From Chryseobacterium scophthalmum (lineage in GTDB: Bacteria > Bacteroidota > Bacteroidia > Flavobacteriales > Weeksellaceae), in assembly GCF_900143185.1 (NCBI RefSeq), contig NZ_FSRQ01000006.1:95693-159692 (forward strand): 64,000 nt of DNA, given 5' to 3'. The position numbers were made by a program, and so were the translations under genes. The notes under the pieces are model-generated. The model made no database searches. It had not been told where the DNA came from and saw only the letters and a list, made by a program, of their open reading frames with translations. Positions 34,821 to 43,717 of the stretch are shown piece by piece. The number at the start of each line of letters is the position of its first letter. The stretch's first letter is position 1.

Positions 34821-35488
34821 TGTTTTTTCAGAACGACAATTTGATAAGATGCCCATTTTTTCAGAAATGTTCTGCAAATCATTATATCTAAAGGTAAAAA
34901 CATTTTTCTGAAACTTTTTGGAATTCTATGAACAGGAAAAAACAAAATACCTTTTGTTTCAATAATTTGCCAATTGTTTTTTAATAACTCTGAAATTTCA
35001 TCTGTGCTAAATGCATTATTAGCATGCCAATCTTCCTGAGTTAAGGGTGTTTTCTTTCTTGCTTTAGTTGGAAAATCAAAAATCAAAATTCCCTCATTAT
35101 TTAATCTTTTGTGACATTCATTAAGGAAGTTCTCTGTTTCTTGTTTGGTTTGATGCATAATAACATGAAAGCTAAAAATACAATGAAATTTTTCTTCAAA
35201 AGGAATGCTTGAAATATCACCAATCTTTAATATTTTTTGAGGAAATTTTATTTGTGCAATATTCAGCATTTCCTGACTGAAATCTACGCCATGTGTTGCA
35301 AAATTTAATAACCTTCCTGTTCCGCAACCTAAATCTAAAACGTTGGAATAGTTTTTATTTTTAAAAAAGGAATTCAAAAAATACCTTTCCTGTCTATCAA
35401 TATATTTTCCGTAAGAGTTTTCAAACCTGTTTTCATCATAGGTTTTTGCAAGATTATTATAATATTGATGAATTTGATTTTTAATCAT
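34817..35488 (-). CDS. Class I SAM-dependent methyltransferase
   Basis: 223 residues. A short helical N-terminus (YYNNLAKTYDENRFENSYGK near 9-28) leads to the SAM-binding motif VLDLGCGTGRLLNFATHGVD near 50-69, then FSQEMLNIAQ, IGDISSIPF and CIFSFHVIMHQTK near 107. The layout is that of small-molecule or lipid methyltransferases (Methyltransf_11/25). It is the first gene of a three-gene operon, with VanW and AcpH-like genes following at 4-nt overlaps. The C-terminus is basic and hydrophobic, perhaps membrane-associated. The substrate is unknown. Confidence 0.85.
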   Translation of the reverse strand: MIKNQIHQYYNNLAKTYDENRFENSYGKYIDRQERYFLNSFFKNKNYSNVLDLGCGTGRLLNFATHGVDFSQEMLNIAQIKFPQKILKIGDISSIPFEEKFHCIFSFHVIMHQTKQETENFLNECHKRLNNEGILIFDFPTKARKKTPLTQEDWHANNAFSTDEISELLKNNWQIIETKGILFFPVHRIPKSFRKMFLPLDIMICRTFLKKWASYQIVVLKKQ

Positions 35489-35523
35489 TTTAAATTTAAT
35501 TCTTCGAGAGATGAATTTAGATA

Positions 35524-35559
35524 AAAAAACAAATCCTCAGAAAAATATTCTGAGGATTT
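35524..35559 (-). terminator. Rho-independent terminator after the reprolysin-like gene
   Basis: The stem AAATCCTCAGA / TCTGAGGATTT (approximate ends) with an AU-rich loop is followed by a U run on the minus strand, about 20 nt past the stop at 35580. Confidence 0.85.
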
Positions 35560-35579
35560 ATAAAATTTTATACTGGCAA

Positions 35580-37118
35580 TTATTTAATAATAAATTTTTT
35601 ACTTTCCACTAAAGAGTTTTTATCGGTATAGACACTCAGGAAGTATTCTCCAGAAGGTAAACCTCTCAGATTAATGCTTTTTTTGTCAGATGTCAATACA
35701 ATTTGTCCTAAAGCATTGATGACTTTAAAAGTGTAAATTTCATCGTTTTTAATCCAGATATTGATTTCATCTTTTGCAGGATTCGGATAGATGGTAAAGT
35801 CTTTTACATCTTTATTTTTGATTTCAAAAGTCCCCAAATTAGCAGTTGGCATAAACTGGGAAACTACGCATGCAAAACGTGCAAACCCAAATGCTTCATT
35901 CGAAGGATTAGGGTTTCCAATTGCTATTCCTGTAGGTTCAGAGTTATAGTTTACATTAGGATTTGCCCATCGGTTTGCTTTAGGACAATTAATCCCTACA
36001 CTAGAACATTGGTCGTTATAAGCCATCATGGTTCTCCATCTTTGGGATGATGTACTTGAGGTTCCTAAATTAACTGCAGTTTGATTAACATAACCGTGAA
36101 GGTTACTGCAAGGGGTAGTACTTTGATCTACATACCAATCGTGATTGAGTCCCATATTATGACCCATTTCATGTGATAATGTATAATTGGATACAGCACA
36201 GCTTAATAATGATACAGTAAATGCAGTCGTGTTTGAATAATTTGTAGGATTAGTGTTTACATATCCTAACCCACATATACTGGTAGGTGTAGAAGTAATA
36301 AGTCCACACAGATCAGCACCATAAGTTGTTCTCAAAGTGTGCACATCATCCATAAATCCGTCATTGTTATTTCTGAATCTTGGCAAATCGACGTAGATAT
36401 CTCCAGATTCTGTGTATGGAATTTCACCCGAATACACTAAATTAATAGTAACATTGGGAATCCCTGAATTGATAAGCGACGTATTGAAATTTGTAATAGC
36501 TGTTGCAATAAAAGAATTGCTCTGCGCAATGCCTCCCCATGCAATTCTTGCTGCTGGAGTAAAAACAACTAAAACATCAATTGTTGTTGCTGGGCAAGTG
36601 GGTGTAGATTCTAAACAGATATTTGCATTTACTTTTTGATTGATTTCAGATTCATTGAAAATGAAGTCGTTTTTAGAATCTCTATTGATGAGCTCCGATT
36701 CACCTACCAAAGAAACAGCGAATACATTTTGGCCAGTTTGGTGGAAAATAATTTTTTCCCCATAGCTTGAAGCATACATTCCTGTTATTGCATCATTATA
36801 TTTTGAAAAAACCAGCTCGCTTTCTGGTTTGTTTGTAATAGAATAAACAAAAGATGTACTTTTATTGCTGTACGAAAATGATTTTGAGTATTTTGCTTTA
36901 ATTACTTTATTATTTGGTAAAGGAATTTCAAGATCAGATTTCAAATCAAAAGATGACTGCGAGTAATATTTTGTAGAAATATAGGTAGAAGCAAGATTTT
37001 TACTTATTTTCTGATAATCGTTCAGGTTGTTTTCGCTGATTTGATTTTGAAAAATTTTGGTTTGAGCAAACAAAATTGTAGCAAAACATAGCAATAAACA
37101 TGTAACTAAGTTTTTCAT
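35580..37118 (-). CDS. Reprolysin-like zinc metallopeptidase with T9SS sorting domain
   Basis: 512 residues with a signal peptide (MKNLVTCLLLCFATILFAQ) and a propeptide-like N-terminal region to about 170. The catalytic domain, with IDVLVVFTPAARIAWGG near 179-195, carries YTLSHEMGHNMGLNHDW near 312-328, the HExxHxxGxxHD site of metzincins, and a Met-turn candidate in RTMMAYNDQC. The last ~75 residues form the type IX domain: FTIYPNPAKDEINI near 440, then GLPSGEYFLSVY and a basic end. The enzyme is therefore secreted through T9SS and probably degrades proteins outside the cell. Confidence 0.92.
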   Translation of the reverse strand: MKNLVTCLLLCFATILFAQTKIFQNQISENNLNDYQKISKNLASTYISTKYYSQSSFDLKSDLEIPLPNNKVIKAKYSKSFSYSNKSTSFVYSITNKPESELVFSKYNDAITGMYASSYGEKIIFHQTGQNVFAVSLVGESELINRDSKNDFIFNESEINQKVNANICLESTPTCPATTIDVLVVFTPAARIAWGGIAQSNSFIATAITNFNTSLINSGIPNVTINLVYSGEIPYTESGDIYVDLPRFRNNNDGFMDDVHTLRTTYGADLCGLITSTPTSICGLGYVNTNPTNYSNTTAFTVSLLSCAVSNYTLSHEMGHNMGLNHDWYVDQSTTPCSNLHGYVNQTAVNLGTSSTSSQRWRTMMAYNDQCSSVGINCPKANRWANPNVNYNSEPTGIAIGNPNPSNEAFGFARFACVVSQFMPTANLGTFEIKNKDVKDFTIYPNPAKDEINIWIKNDEIYTFKVINALGQIVLTSDKKSINLRGLPSGEYFLSVYTDKNSLVESKKFIIK

Positions 37119-37146
37119 ATTTGGTTTTATTAATGTTATTGGATAA

Positions 37147-37154
37147 CAAATATA
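37147..37154 (-). promoter_or_regulatory. Possible -7 box for the reprolysin-like gene
   Basis: The minus strand reads TATATTTG, about 29 nt before the start at 37118. No TTG at the expected distance was seen. Confidence 0.45.
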
Positions 37155-37190
37155 TATAAAAACCAGTGGAGTTTTAAGATTTATTTAACA

Positions 37191-38540
37191 TTAAAACAAA
37201 CGCTCATGAAAATCCTCAACCTTACTCACTTCTTCAATCTTTATCCCAAATTTTCTCTTCGGAATTTTATTTAAATTAGAAACGAAAATTTTCTCATAAC
37301 CTAATTTTTCAGCTTCAGTAATTCTTTGTTCAACCTGTGCTACAGGACGAATTTCTCCACTCAAACCAATCTCACCTGCAAAACAAAAGTGTTCAGAAAT
37401 GGCAATATCTTCATTCGAGGAAAGAATCGATGCGACAACTGCTAAATCCAAAGCTGGATCATCAGTCTTAATTCCCCCGGTAATATTTAGGAAAACATCT
37501 TTTGCAGCCAATTGAAAACCAGCTCTTTTTTCAAGAACAGCCAACAACATATTGAGTCTTTTAGAATCAAAACCGGTGCAACTTCTTTGCGGAGTTCCAT
37601 AAACTGCGGTACTTACCAATGCCTGAATTTCCAAAAGCATCGGTCGGTTTCCTTCTAAAGTTACCGCTACAGAATTTCCGGAAAGCTCTTCAAATTTTTT
37701 GGTAATTAAAATTTCGGAAGGATTTTTTATTTCTTTTAAACCTTGGGAAACCATTTCGTAGATTCCGATTTCTGCGGTGGAACCGAAACGGTTTTTATTG
37801 GCTCTCAATAACCTGAAAAGATGGTTTCTATCACCATCGAAGTTTAAAACAACATCGACCATGTGCTCCAAAACTTTTGGTCCTGCAATTTGTCCGTCTT
37901 TTGTGATGTGACCTACCAAAAATACAGGAACATTATTTTCTTTAGCATACTTAATAATCTCATTGGAACATTCTCGAATCTGAGAAACTGTTCCGGGCGA
38001 ACTTTCTATCAATTGAGACTGTAAGGTTTGAATAGAATCGATAATCACGAAATCAGGCTCCAGTTTTTTAGCCTCATGAAGAATTTTTTCTAAAGAAGTT
38101 TCTGTGTATAGAAAACAGTTTGGATTTTTGACATCGGCTAAACGGTCAGCTCTCATTTTAATTTGAGACGCACTTTCTTCACCGGAAACATAGAAAATTT
38201 TCTTCTTCATTTTTAAGGCAAGCTGAAGAAGTAGAGTGGATTTACCAATTCCGGGTTCACCACCAATCAAGGTAACAGAACCTAAAACAATTCCGCCTCC
38301 CAAAACACGGTTCAGTTCATCAGAAGGTGTTTTTATTCTAGGCTCTTCAACGGCTTCAACTTCAATGATGTTGATGACGTTTTGTTTTGTTTTTGAGAAA
38401 GGAGGTGTTTTTGAAGATGTTTTTTCTACAATTTCTTCTACCAAAGTGTTCCATTCCAGACAGTTTTTACATTGCCCAGTCCATTGTGGATACTGTGATC
38501 CGCAGTTTTGACAGAAGTATGCTGTTTTAAGTTTTGCCAT
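37191..38540 (-). CDS. radA: DNA repair protein RadA (Sms)
   Basis: 449 residues, standard length. A zinc finger with C10, C13, C24 and C27 opens the protein. The RecA-like ATPase shows Walker A GGEPGIGKST at 93-102, a Walker B-like FVIIDSIQTLQ near 160 and the RadA-specific ANKNRFGST near 250. The C-terminal Lon-like domain ends in the KLGYEKIFVSNLNK region. RadA drives branch migration of recombination intermediates together with RecA. It is a single gene; its stop is 37 nt from the putative -7 box of the reprolysin-like gene. Confidence 0.97.
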   Translation of the reverse strand: MAKLKTAYFCQNCGSQYPQWTGQCKNCLEWNTLVEEIVEKTSSKTPPFSKTKQNVINIIEVEAVEEPRIKTPSDELNRVLGGGIVLGSVTLIGGEPGIGKSTLLLQLALKMKKKIFYVSGEESASQIKMRADRLADVKNPNCFLYTETSLEKILHEAKKLEPDFVIIDSIQTLQSQLIESSPGTVSQIRECSNEIIKYAKENNVPVFLVGHITKDGQIAGPKVLEHMVDVVLNFDGDRNHLFRLLRANKNRFGSTAEIGIYEMVSQGLKEIKNPSEILITKKFEELSGNSVAVTLEGNRPMLLEIQALVSTAVYGTPQRSCTGFDSKRLNMLLAVLEKRAGFQLAAKDVFLNITGGIKTDDPALDLAVVASILSSNEDIAISEHFCFAGEIGLSGEIRPVAQVEQRITEAEKLGYEKIFVSNLNKIPKRKFGIKIEEVSKVEDFHERLF

Positions 38541-38599
38541 ACTGCGAAGTTCAAGATTTTTTTTGAAATTTTCTTTCCAATTTTACTTAATTTTCGGAG

Positions 38600-38995
38600 A
38601 TGAAAAATATTTTATTAAAAAGTGCTCAGGTTTTTGTTTTCATGTCGTTGATGAACTTTTTGTTAAGTGTCTTAATGTTAAATATTATGGATTTATCTGG
38701 CGGAAGCTTTGGGATGTACCCTTTTCTAGTACTGATAGAGTGTTTGGTAGTTTCAGTGGTAGCTTTTATTACTGTTTTAATATTCAAAAAAATATATAAT
38801 TCCACTTTTAAAATGGCAATTTTATTCCAAGTGGTTTATATAATTAGTCTTATTTTGACGGGCTTTAATCCCTTTAGGGCTGATTCTGATAGTAATTTTT
38901 TCGGTTTATTGTTATATGTAAATTCAATTATTGTTCTTATAATAATTTTTCTTTATTCAAAAATAATCTCTGCAAAAAATAAGAACTTATCATAG
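38600..38995 (+). CDS. Small membrane protein of unknown function
   Basis: 131 residues with four hydrophobic segments (about 7-29, 42-65, 74-91 and 104-122) and few charged residues, ending in KIISAKNKNLS. No family was recognised. A partly overlapping frame starting at 38563 has no such profile and is rejected. The gene is divergent from radA with about 60 nt between the starts and lies 55 nt upstream of the YceI gene, which has its own -7 box. Confidence 0.6.
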   Translation: MKNILLKSAQVFVFMSLMNFLLSVLMLNIMDLSGGSFGMYPFLVLIECLVVSVVAFITVLIFKKIYNSTFKMAILFQVVYIISLILTGFNPFRADSDSNFFGLLLYVNSIIVLIIIFLYSKIISAKNKNLS

Positions 38996-39022
38996 GTCAA
39001 TATTCAATAATAATATACTGAC

Positions 39023-39030
39023 TATATTTG
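39023..39030 (+). promoter_or_regulatory. Possible -7 box of the YceI gene
   Basis: TATATTTG lies 20 nt upstream of the ATG at 39051. No TTG at the usual spacing was seen. Confidence 0.45.
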
Positions 39031-39050
39031 TCATTATAAATTTAAAAAAA

Positions 39051-39617
39051 ATGAAAAAAATACTATTAAGCTTTGCTTTTGCTTTGATAAGCGCATTCAC
39101 TTTTGCACAAACTGCCTGGAAAATTGATCCTGCACACTCATCAATTAATTTTAATATTAAGCACATGGGAATCAGTTTTGTGCAGGGAAGATTTGATAAA
39201 TTTCAAGGTGAGATAGAGACCCCTAGTTCTAATTTAGATAATGCTAGGTTTGACTTTACTGTTCATACTGAAGCAATCAATACAGGTGTGGAGGCTAGAG
39301 ATAAGCACTTGAAGAGTGCAGACTTTTTTGACGCAGAAAAATTTCCGGAAATGAAGTTTCAAGGAGCAACGATGTCACAAGGAAAAGATAAAAACTACAT
39401 ACTTAAAGGTAAATTAACAATCAAAGATGTGACAAAAGAGATCAGTATTCCGGTAACTTTTGGAGGTATTGCTAAGAACCAACAAGGTAAAGAGATTTTA
39501 GGTTTACAGGCAAAATTTACAGTAAATCGTTTAGACTATAATATTAAATATGATCCAACTGGAGCAGGTATTGCAAAAGATGTTGAGGTTAGTTTATTTT
39601 TAGAATTAACAAAATAA
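39051..39617 (+). CDS. YceI family protein
   Basis: 188 residues with a signal peptide (MKKILLSFAFALISAFTFAQ). The YceI lipocalin-like pattern is plain: WKIDPAHSSINFNIKHMGIS near 22-41 at the start, DFTVHTEAINTGVEARDKHL near 68-87, FDAEKFPEMKFQG near 92-104, and the closing VEVSLFLELTK. Periplasmic YceI proteins hold long isoprenoid ligands in the barrel. The ligand here is not known. The gene has its own -7 box and a strong terminator, so it is monocistronic. Confidence 0.93.
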   Translation: MKKILLSFAFALISAFTFAQTAWKIDPAHSSINFNIKHMGISFVQGRFDKFQGEIETPSSNLDNARFDFTVHTEAINTGVEARDKHLKSADFFDAEKFPEMKFQGATMSQGKDKNYILKGKLTIKDVTKEISIPVTFGGIAKNQQGKEILGLQAKFTVNRLDYNIKYDPTGAGIAKDVEVSLFLELTK

Positions 39618-39646
39618 TAATTTCTATATATAATTTGGTTTAGGTG

Positions 39647-39687
39647 AAAGGTTTTTCAAATTAATTTTGAGAAACCTTTTTTCTTTT
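39647..39687 (+). terminator. Rho-independent terminator after the YceI gene
   Basis: The stem AAAGGTTTTTCAAA / TTTGAGAAACCTTT with a short loop (one G-U or mismatch) is followed by TTTTCTTTTT. Confidence 0.85.
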
Positions 39688-39746
39688 TATTATTCAGCTT
39701 TTCAATTAAAATAAAATTAATTTCAGAATTTAAAAGTGCAACAAAA

Positions 39747-39777
39747 TTGCTTTGCATTTGTTTTTGCCCTAACTTTG
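39747..39777 (+). promoter_or_regulatory. Promoter of pyrG, TTG-N20-TAACTTTG
   Basis: TTG at 39747-39749, exactly 20 nt, then TAACTTTG at 39770-39777. The ATG at 39793 is only about 9 nt past the predicted start of transcription, so the leader is very short. This placement excludes the upstream ATG at 39736 as the true start. Confidence 0.7.
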
Positions 39778-39792
39778 CACAAACCTAATCTA

Positions 39793-41400
39793 ATGAGTAA
39801 AAAGAATACAAAGTACATCTTTGTGACAGGAGGTGTAACTTCATCTTTGGGAAAGGGAATCGTTTCTGCTTCTCTGGGACTTCTACTAAAATCACGCGGC
39901 TTTAATGTAACGATTCAAAAACTGGATCCTTATATTAATATCGACCCAGGAACATTAAACCCTTATGAACACGGAGAATGCTATGTAACCGAAGATGGTG
40001 CGGAGACGGATCTGGATTTAGGACACTATGAGCGTTATCTTGATGCGCCTACTTCTCAAAACAACAACGTTACAACAGGGAAAATCTACCAAACGGTTAT
40101 CGAAAAAGAAAGAAAAGGAGACTTTCTTGGAAAAACAGTTCAGGTAATTCCTCATATCACGAACGAAATTAAGCGTAGAATTAAAATTTTATCTAAACAG
40201 AACTACGATATCATTATTACTGAGATCGGTGGAACTGTAGGAGATATAGAATCTTTGCCCTACATTGAAACTGTACGTCAGTTGAAGTGGGAATTGGGCG
40301 AGAAAAATTCTATGGTGATTCACTTAACTTTATTGCCGTATTTGGCTTCAAGTGGAGAATTAAAAACAAAACCTTCGCAGCATTCTGTTCGTCAATTGAT
40401 GGAAAGTGGAATTATGGCCGATGTTTTGGTTTGTAGAACGGAACACAAAATTCCAAAAGATCAGAGAGCGAAACTGGCTCAGTTCTGTAACGTTTCTTTG
40501 GATAATGTAATTGAATGTAAAGATTTGGAAACTATTTATGAAGTTCCAATGTACCTTCAAAAACAAAACTTTGATGATGTAGTTTTAAAAGAATTAGATC
40601 TTAAAAGTGATAAAAAAGCAGATCTGAAAGACTGGGAAACTTTCCTGAAGAAATTTAAAAATCCTAAGAAGACTGTAGAAATTGCTTTGGTAGGAAAATA
40701 TGTTTCTCTTCAGGATTCTTATATTTCTATTGCTGAAGCTTTCAAACATGCAGGTGCAGATTTGGAAACCGAAGTAAAAGTAAGATGGGTTTACAGTGGT
40801 GATTTAACGAAAGAAAATATCAAAGAAACTTTAGATGGAGTTTCAGGTATTTTGGTTGCACCAGGATTTGGAGACAGAGGTATTGAAGGTAAAATCCTTA
40901 CCGCTCAGTATGCAAGAGAAAATAAAGTTCCTATGTTGGGAATCTGTTTAGGAATGCAGATCATGACTGTGGAGTTTGCAAGAAATGTTTTAGGATATTC
41001 TAAAGCCAACTCAATGGAATTTGATTCTTCTACAGAGCATCCTGTAATTTCTTTAATGGAAGAACAGAAAAATGTGGTCGACAAAGGAGGTACAATGCGT
41101 CTTGGAGCTTGGAAATGTTCTTTGAAAAACGGTTCAAAATTAAACGAAATTTACGGAGCGAAAAATATTTCTGAAAGACACCGTCACCGTTATGAATTCA
41201 ACAGTGATTATATCGGCGAATTCGAGAAAAACGGCTTCTTAGCAACAGGTACAAATCCTGAAACAGGTTTGGTAGAAGCATTAGAAATGCCGAATCATCC
41301 ATTCTACGTTGGGGTACAGTATCACCCGGAATATAAGAGTACGGTTGCAACGCCGCATCCTTTATTCAGAGCTTTCATTAAAGCATGCTCAGCTAAATAA
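39793..41400 (+). CDS. pyrG: CTP synthase
   Basis: 535 residues from the ATG at 39793 (MSKKNTKYIFVTGGV), chosen because the promoter lies between this ATG and an earlier one. The N-terminal synthetase domain has VTSSLGKGI near 14-22 (P-loop-like ATP site) and LDPYINIDPGTLNPYEHGEC near 46-65. The C-terminal glutamine amidotransferase has the nucleophile in GICLGMQ near 385 and the His-Glu pair in YHPEYKS near 514. The enzyme makes CTP from UTP, glutamine and ATP in the cytoplasm. A palindromic repeat separates it from yidC. Confidence 0.97.
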   Translation: MSKKNTKYIFVTGGVTSSLGKGIVSASLGLLLKSRGFNVTIQKLDPYINIDPGTLNPYEHGECYVTEDGAETDLDLGHYERYLDAPTSQNNNVTTGKIYQTVIEKERKGDFLGKTVQVIPHITNEIKRRIKILSKQNYDIIITEIGGTVGDIESLPYIETVRQLKWELGEKNSMVIHLTLLPYLASSGELKTKPSQHSVRQLMESGIMADVLVCRTEHKIPKDQRAKLAQFCNVSLDNVIECKDLETIYEVPMYLQKQNFDDVVLKELDLKSDKKADLKDWETFLKKFKNPKKTVEIALVGKYVSLQDSYISIAEAFKHAGADLETEVKVRWVYSGDLTKENIKETLDGVSGILVAPGFGDRGIEGKILTAQYARENKVPMLGICLGMQIMTVEFARNVLGYSKANSMEFDSSTEHPVISLMEEQKNVVDKGGTMRLGAWKCSLKNGSKLNEIYGAKNISERHRHRYEFNSDYIGEFEKNGFLATGTNPETGLVEALEMPNHPFYVGVQYHPEYKSTVATPHPLFRAFIKACSAK

Positions 41401-41430
41401 AGTAATTCTAAAATTACAAACGTCATATAT

Positions 41431-41465
41431 AAACTCAGACTGATTATTCTCAGCCTGAGTTTATT
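41431..41465 (+). terminator. Terminator after pyrG
   Basis: The stem AAACTCAG / CTGAGTTT, with inner pairing around a TTATTC loop, leads into TTTATTATA. The U run is short. Confidence 0.65.
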
Positions 41466-41563
41466 ATATAGTAACACATTATAGTATAGAGTTTTGATAA
41501 AAAAACAGTATTTTTGTCGACTCTAAAATGTATAATATTTTGATATACATTTTAAATGAAAAT

Positions 41564-41748
41564 TTGAACCACAAAAGAAACCAAAGCTTTTAGTCTAAAA
41601 AACTTGGAGTATTTCACTTTTTAGTAAATAAAAGTTCTCAAAATAAGAAAATCAAAGATTTTCAAAAACTTTAATGTTCTTTTAAAAGAATTGAGATGCT
41701 TTAGAAGAATTATTAAAAAAACTTTTGTGCCTTTTGTGGTTAATTAAA
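41564..41748. repeat. Diverged MITE-like element, copy 3
   Basis: The ends TTGAACCACAAAAGAAACC and CCTTTTGTGGTTAATT are inverted, as in the copies at 21153-21322 and 22078-22248. The interior keeps phrases such as AAAGTTCTCAAAA and AATCAAAGATTTT but is otherwise different. It fills most of the 383-nt pyrG-yidC gap; another short hairpin is at 41525-41553. Confidence 0.65.
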
Positions 41749-41783
41749 GAAAAAAATATTTAAAAAATTTTAATAAAAATAAA

Positions 41784-43607
41784 ATGCAACAGAACAACGG
41801 ACTCGATAAAAGTCAGATTATTAGTTTTGCGGTTTTATGTTTGGTTCTTTTCGGATTCATGTTTTATTTCCAAAGGAATAGCGCTGAAGAAGAAAAACTG
41901 AAAGCTGAACAACAAAAAACAGAACAAGCTAAAACTCCAGTGAAACAAACTCCGGCAGCCGATATCAATCCCAATGTAACCCCGAATGCGATTCAGGTTT
42001 CCAATTTGGCAAACAACGAGCTGAAGCTTGAGTTTTCAAGTTTAGGAGGTCAGGTTTCAAAAGTTGAGCTTTTAAAATACAAAGCTTATGATCAGAAAAC
42101 TGACAAAGCCGATCTTCCGCTTAATCTGATTACAAAAAATAACTCGAGCTACGGTTTTCAGTTCAAAGATAAATCTGGAAAAACTGTCAATACCAAAGAT
42201 TTGGTGTTTTCTCCGGTTGTTAATGGTAACTCAGTTACTTTAACGGCAAACTACAACGGTGCAGTAATTCAGTTTATTTATACTTTAAATAATAATCCTA
42301 AAGCTGAGCTTAAAGATCAATATACTTTAGATTTTAAAGTGAGAACTCAAAGTTTGGCGAATGTAACTTCTGATAATAAAGCAGATTTTACTTGGGATTA
42401 TAGTGTAAGAAACTTAGAAAAAGGTAGAGCTCAGGAACAAACCCATTCAGAATTTGCTTATGCGTTTAATAATTATAAAGATTATGATTATGATGGCAGA
42501 ACAGATATGAATGAGGAAAAAGAAACTCTTAACTGGATTGGTGTAAAACAGCAGTTTTTCTCTTCTGTAATCGAATCTAAAACAGGTTTCACAAATAGTA
42601 AAGGAAATCAGGAGTCAATTGAAGAAGGCGAATATTTGAAAAAATTGAATTTCGAAGGTTTCGTAGCAATGAACGGAGGGGAATTTAATCAGGATTTTAC
42701 ATGGTATTTTATGCCATTGGATTTACCTTTATTAAAATCTTACGACAAAAATTTTGATGAAATTTTACCATTAGGTTGGTCTTTCATAGGAGGTATGAAC
42801 CGTTATTTCTTCATGTGGTTATACAGTATTATCGCAGGATGGGGAATATCAGCAGGATGGGTAATTTTCTTAATGACGATTATTGTGAAATTAATCTTGT
42901 CACCAATTATGTACAAACAACATAAATTGAGTGCAATGATGAAAGTAATTCGTCCTGAGATTGATGAAGCGAATGCAAAATTCAAGGATGCAGATCCTAT
43001 GAAAAAGCAGCAGGCAACGATGGAAATCTACAGAAAAGCAGGGGTTAATCAAATGGCGGGATGTCTTCCGGCGTTGGTACAGATTCCGATTTTCTATGCA
43101 TTGTTCAGATTCTTCCCGAACTTTATTGACCTAAGAGGACAAGGATTCTGGTTTGCAAAAGATCTTACCGCGTATGATGATTTGATTAAACTACCATTTA
43201 AAATTCCTTTTCTGGGAGATCATTTAAGTGTTTTTGCGATTGCGTGTACGATTGTGATTTTAATTTATACGGTAATGACTTCAGGAAATATGCAGCAGCC
43301 ACAACAGGAAGGTATGCCAAATATGAAAGTGATTATGTATATTTTCCCTATCACATTCTTATTCTTTTTAAATACTTCTGCATCTGGTTTATCTTGGTAT
43401 TATTTTGTATCGAATGCGATTAATATTTTGATTATCCTCGTCATTAAGTATGTAATTCTAGATGAAAAGAAAATTCATGCCCAAATTCAGGCCAACAAAG
43501 AAAAGCCTAAAGCGGAAGGAAAATTCCAAAAGCGAATGAGAGAAATGATGGAAAAGGCTCAGGACGCACAGAAAGCGCAAGAGCAAACGAAAGGCAAGAA
43601 AAAATAA
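41784..43607 (+). CDS. yidC: Membrane protein insertase YidC
   Basis: 607 residues. There is an N-terminal membrane anchor (SQIISFAVLCLVLFGFMFYF near 10-29), then a large periplasmic beta domain of about 300 residues. The C-terminal 60KD_IMP domain has the core hydrophobic segments: a first pair near 340-375 (MFLWMYSI/WGISAGWVIFL region), then YKQHKLSAMMKVIRPEIDEA, MAGCLPALVQIPIFYALFRF and ISLSWYYFVSN-like regions. The end is basic and charged (QEQTKGKKK). YidC inserts proteins into the inner membrane, alone or with Sec. It is followed by its own terminator. Confidence 0.97.
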   Translation: MQQNNGLDKSQIISFAVLCLVLFGFMFYFQRNSAEEEKLKAEQQKTEQAKTPVKQTPAADINPNVTPNAIQVSNLANNELKLEFSSLGGQVSKVELLKYKAYDQKTDKADLPLNLITKNNSSYGFQFKDKSGKTVNTKDLVFSPVVNGNSVTLTANYNGAVIQFIYTLNNNPKAELKDQYTLDFKVRTQSLANVTSDNKADFTWDYSVRNLEKGRAQEQTHSEFAYAFNNYKDYDYDGRTDMNEEKETLNWIGVKQQFFSSVIESKTGFTNSKGNQESIEEGEYLKKLNFEGFVAMNGGEFNQDFTWYFMPLDLPLLKSYDKNFDEILPLGWSFIGGMNRYFFMWLYSIIAGWGISAGWVIFLMTIIVKLILSPIMYKQHKLSAMMKVIRPEIDEANAKFKDADPMKKQQATMEIYRKAGVNQMAGCLPALVQIPIFYALFRFFPNFIDLRGQGFWFAKDLTAYDDLIKLPFKIPFLGDHLSVFAIACTIVILIYTVMTSGNMQQPQQEGMPNMKVIMYIFPITFLFFLNTSASGLSWYYFVSNAINILIILVIKYVILDEKKIHAQIQANKEKPKAEGKFQKRMREMMEKAQDAQKAQEQTKGKKK

Positions 43608-43620
43608 CTTATTATAACAG

Positions 43621-43654
43621 AAAGAGAAGCAATTTATTGCTTCTCTTTTTTATT
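43621..43654 (+). terminator. Rho-independent terminator after yidC
   Basis: AAAGAGAAGCAA / TTGCTTCTCTTT with loop TTTA is followed by a U run. Confidence 0.92.
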
Positions 43655-43717
43655 TAGAAATAATTTAAATTAACAAGAGGCTTATTTCTTTAATGATAAT
43701 TCACCAGTGATTTATCT

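Noticed and set aside
34113..34877. VanW start at 34877
   Set aside because: It would overlap the methyltransferase by 60 nt; the ATG at 34820 gives a 4-nt ATGA overlap.
38563..38799. Plus-strand frame of 78 codons
   Set aside because: It overlaps the better membrane protein at 38600-38995 in another frame and has no coherent hydrophobic profile.
41525..41553. Hairpin AAAATGTAT/ATACATTTT as a yidC control element
   Set aside because: AT-rich palindromes of this length arise by chance in this sequence, and it is over 230 nt from the start.
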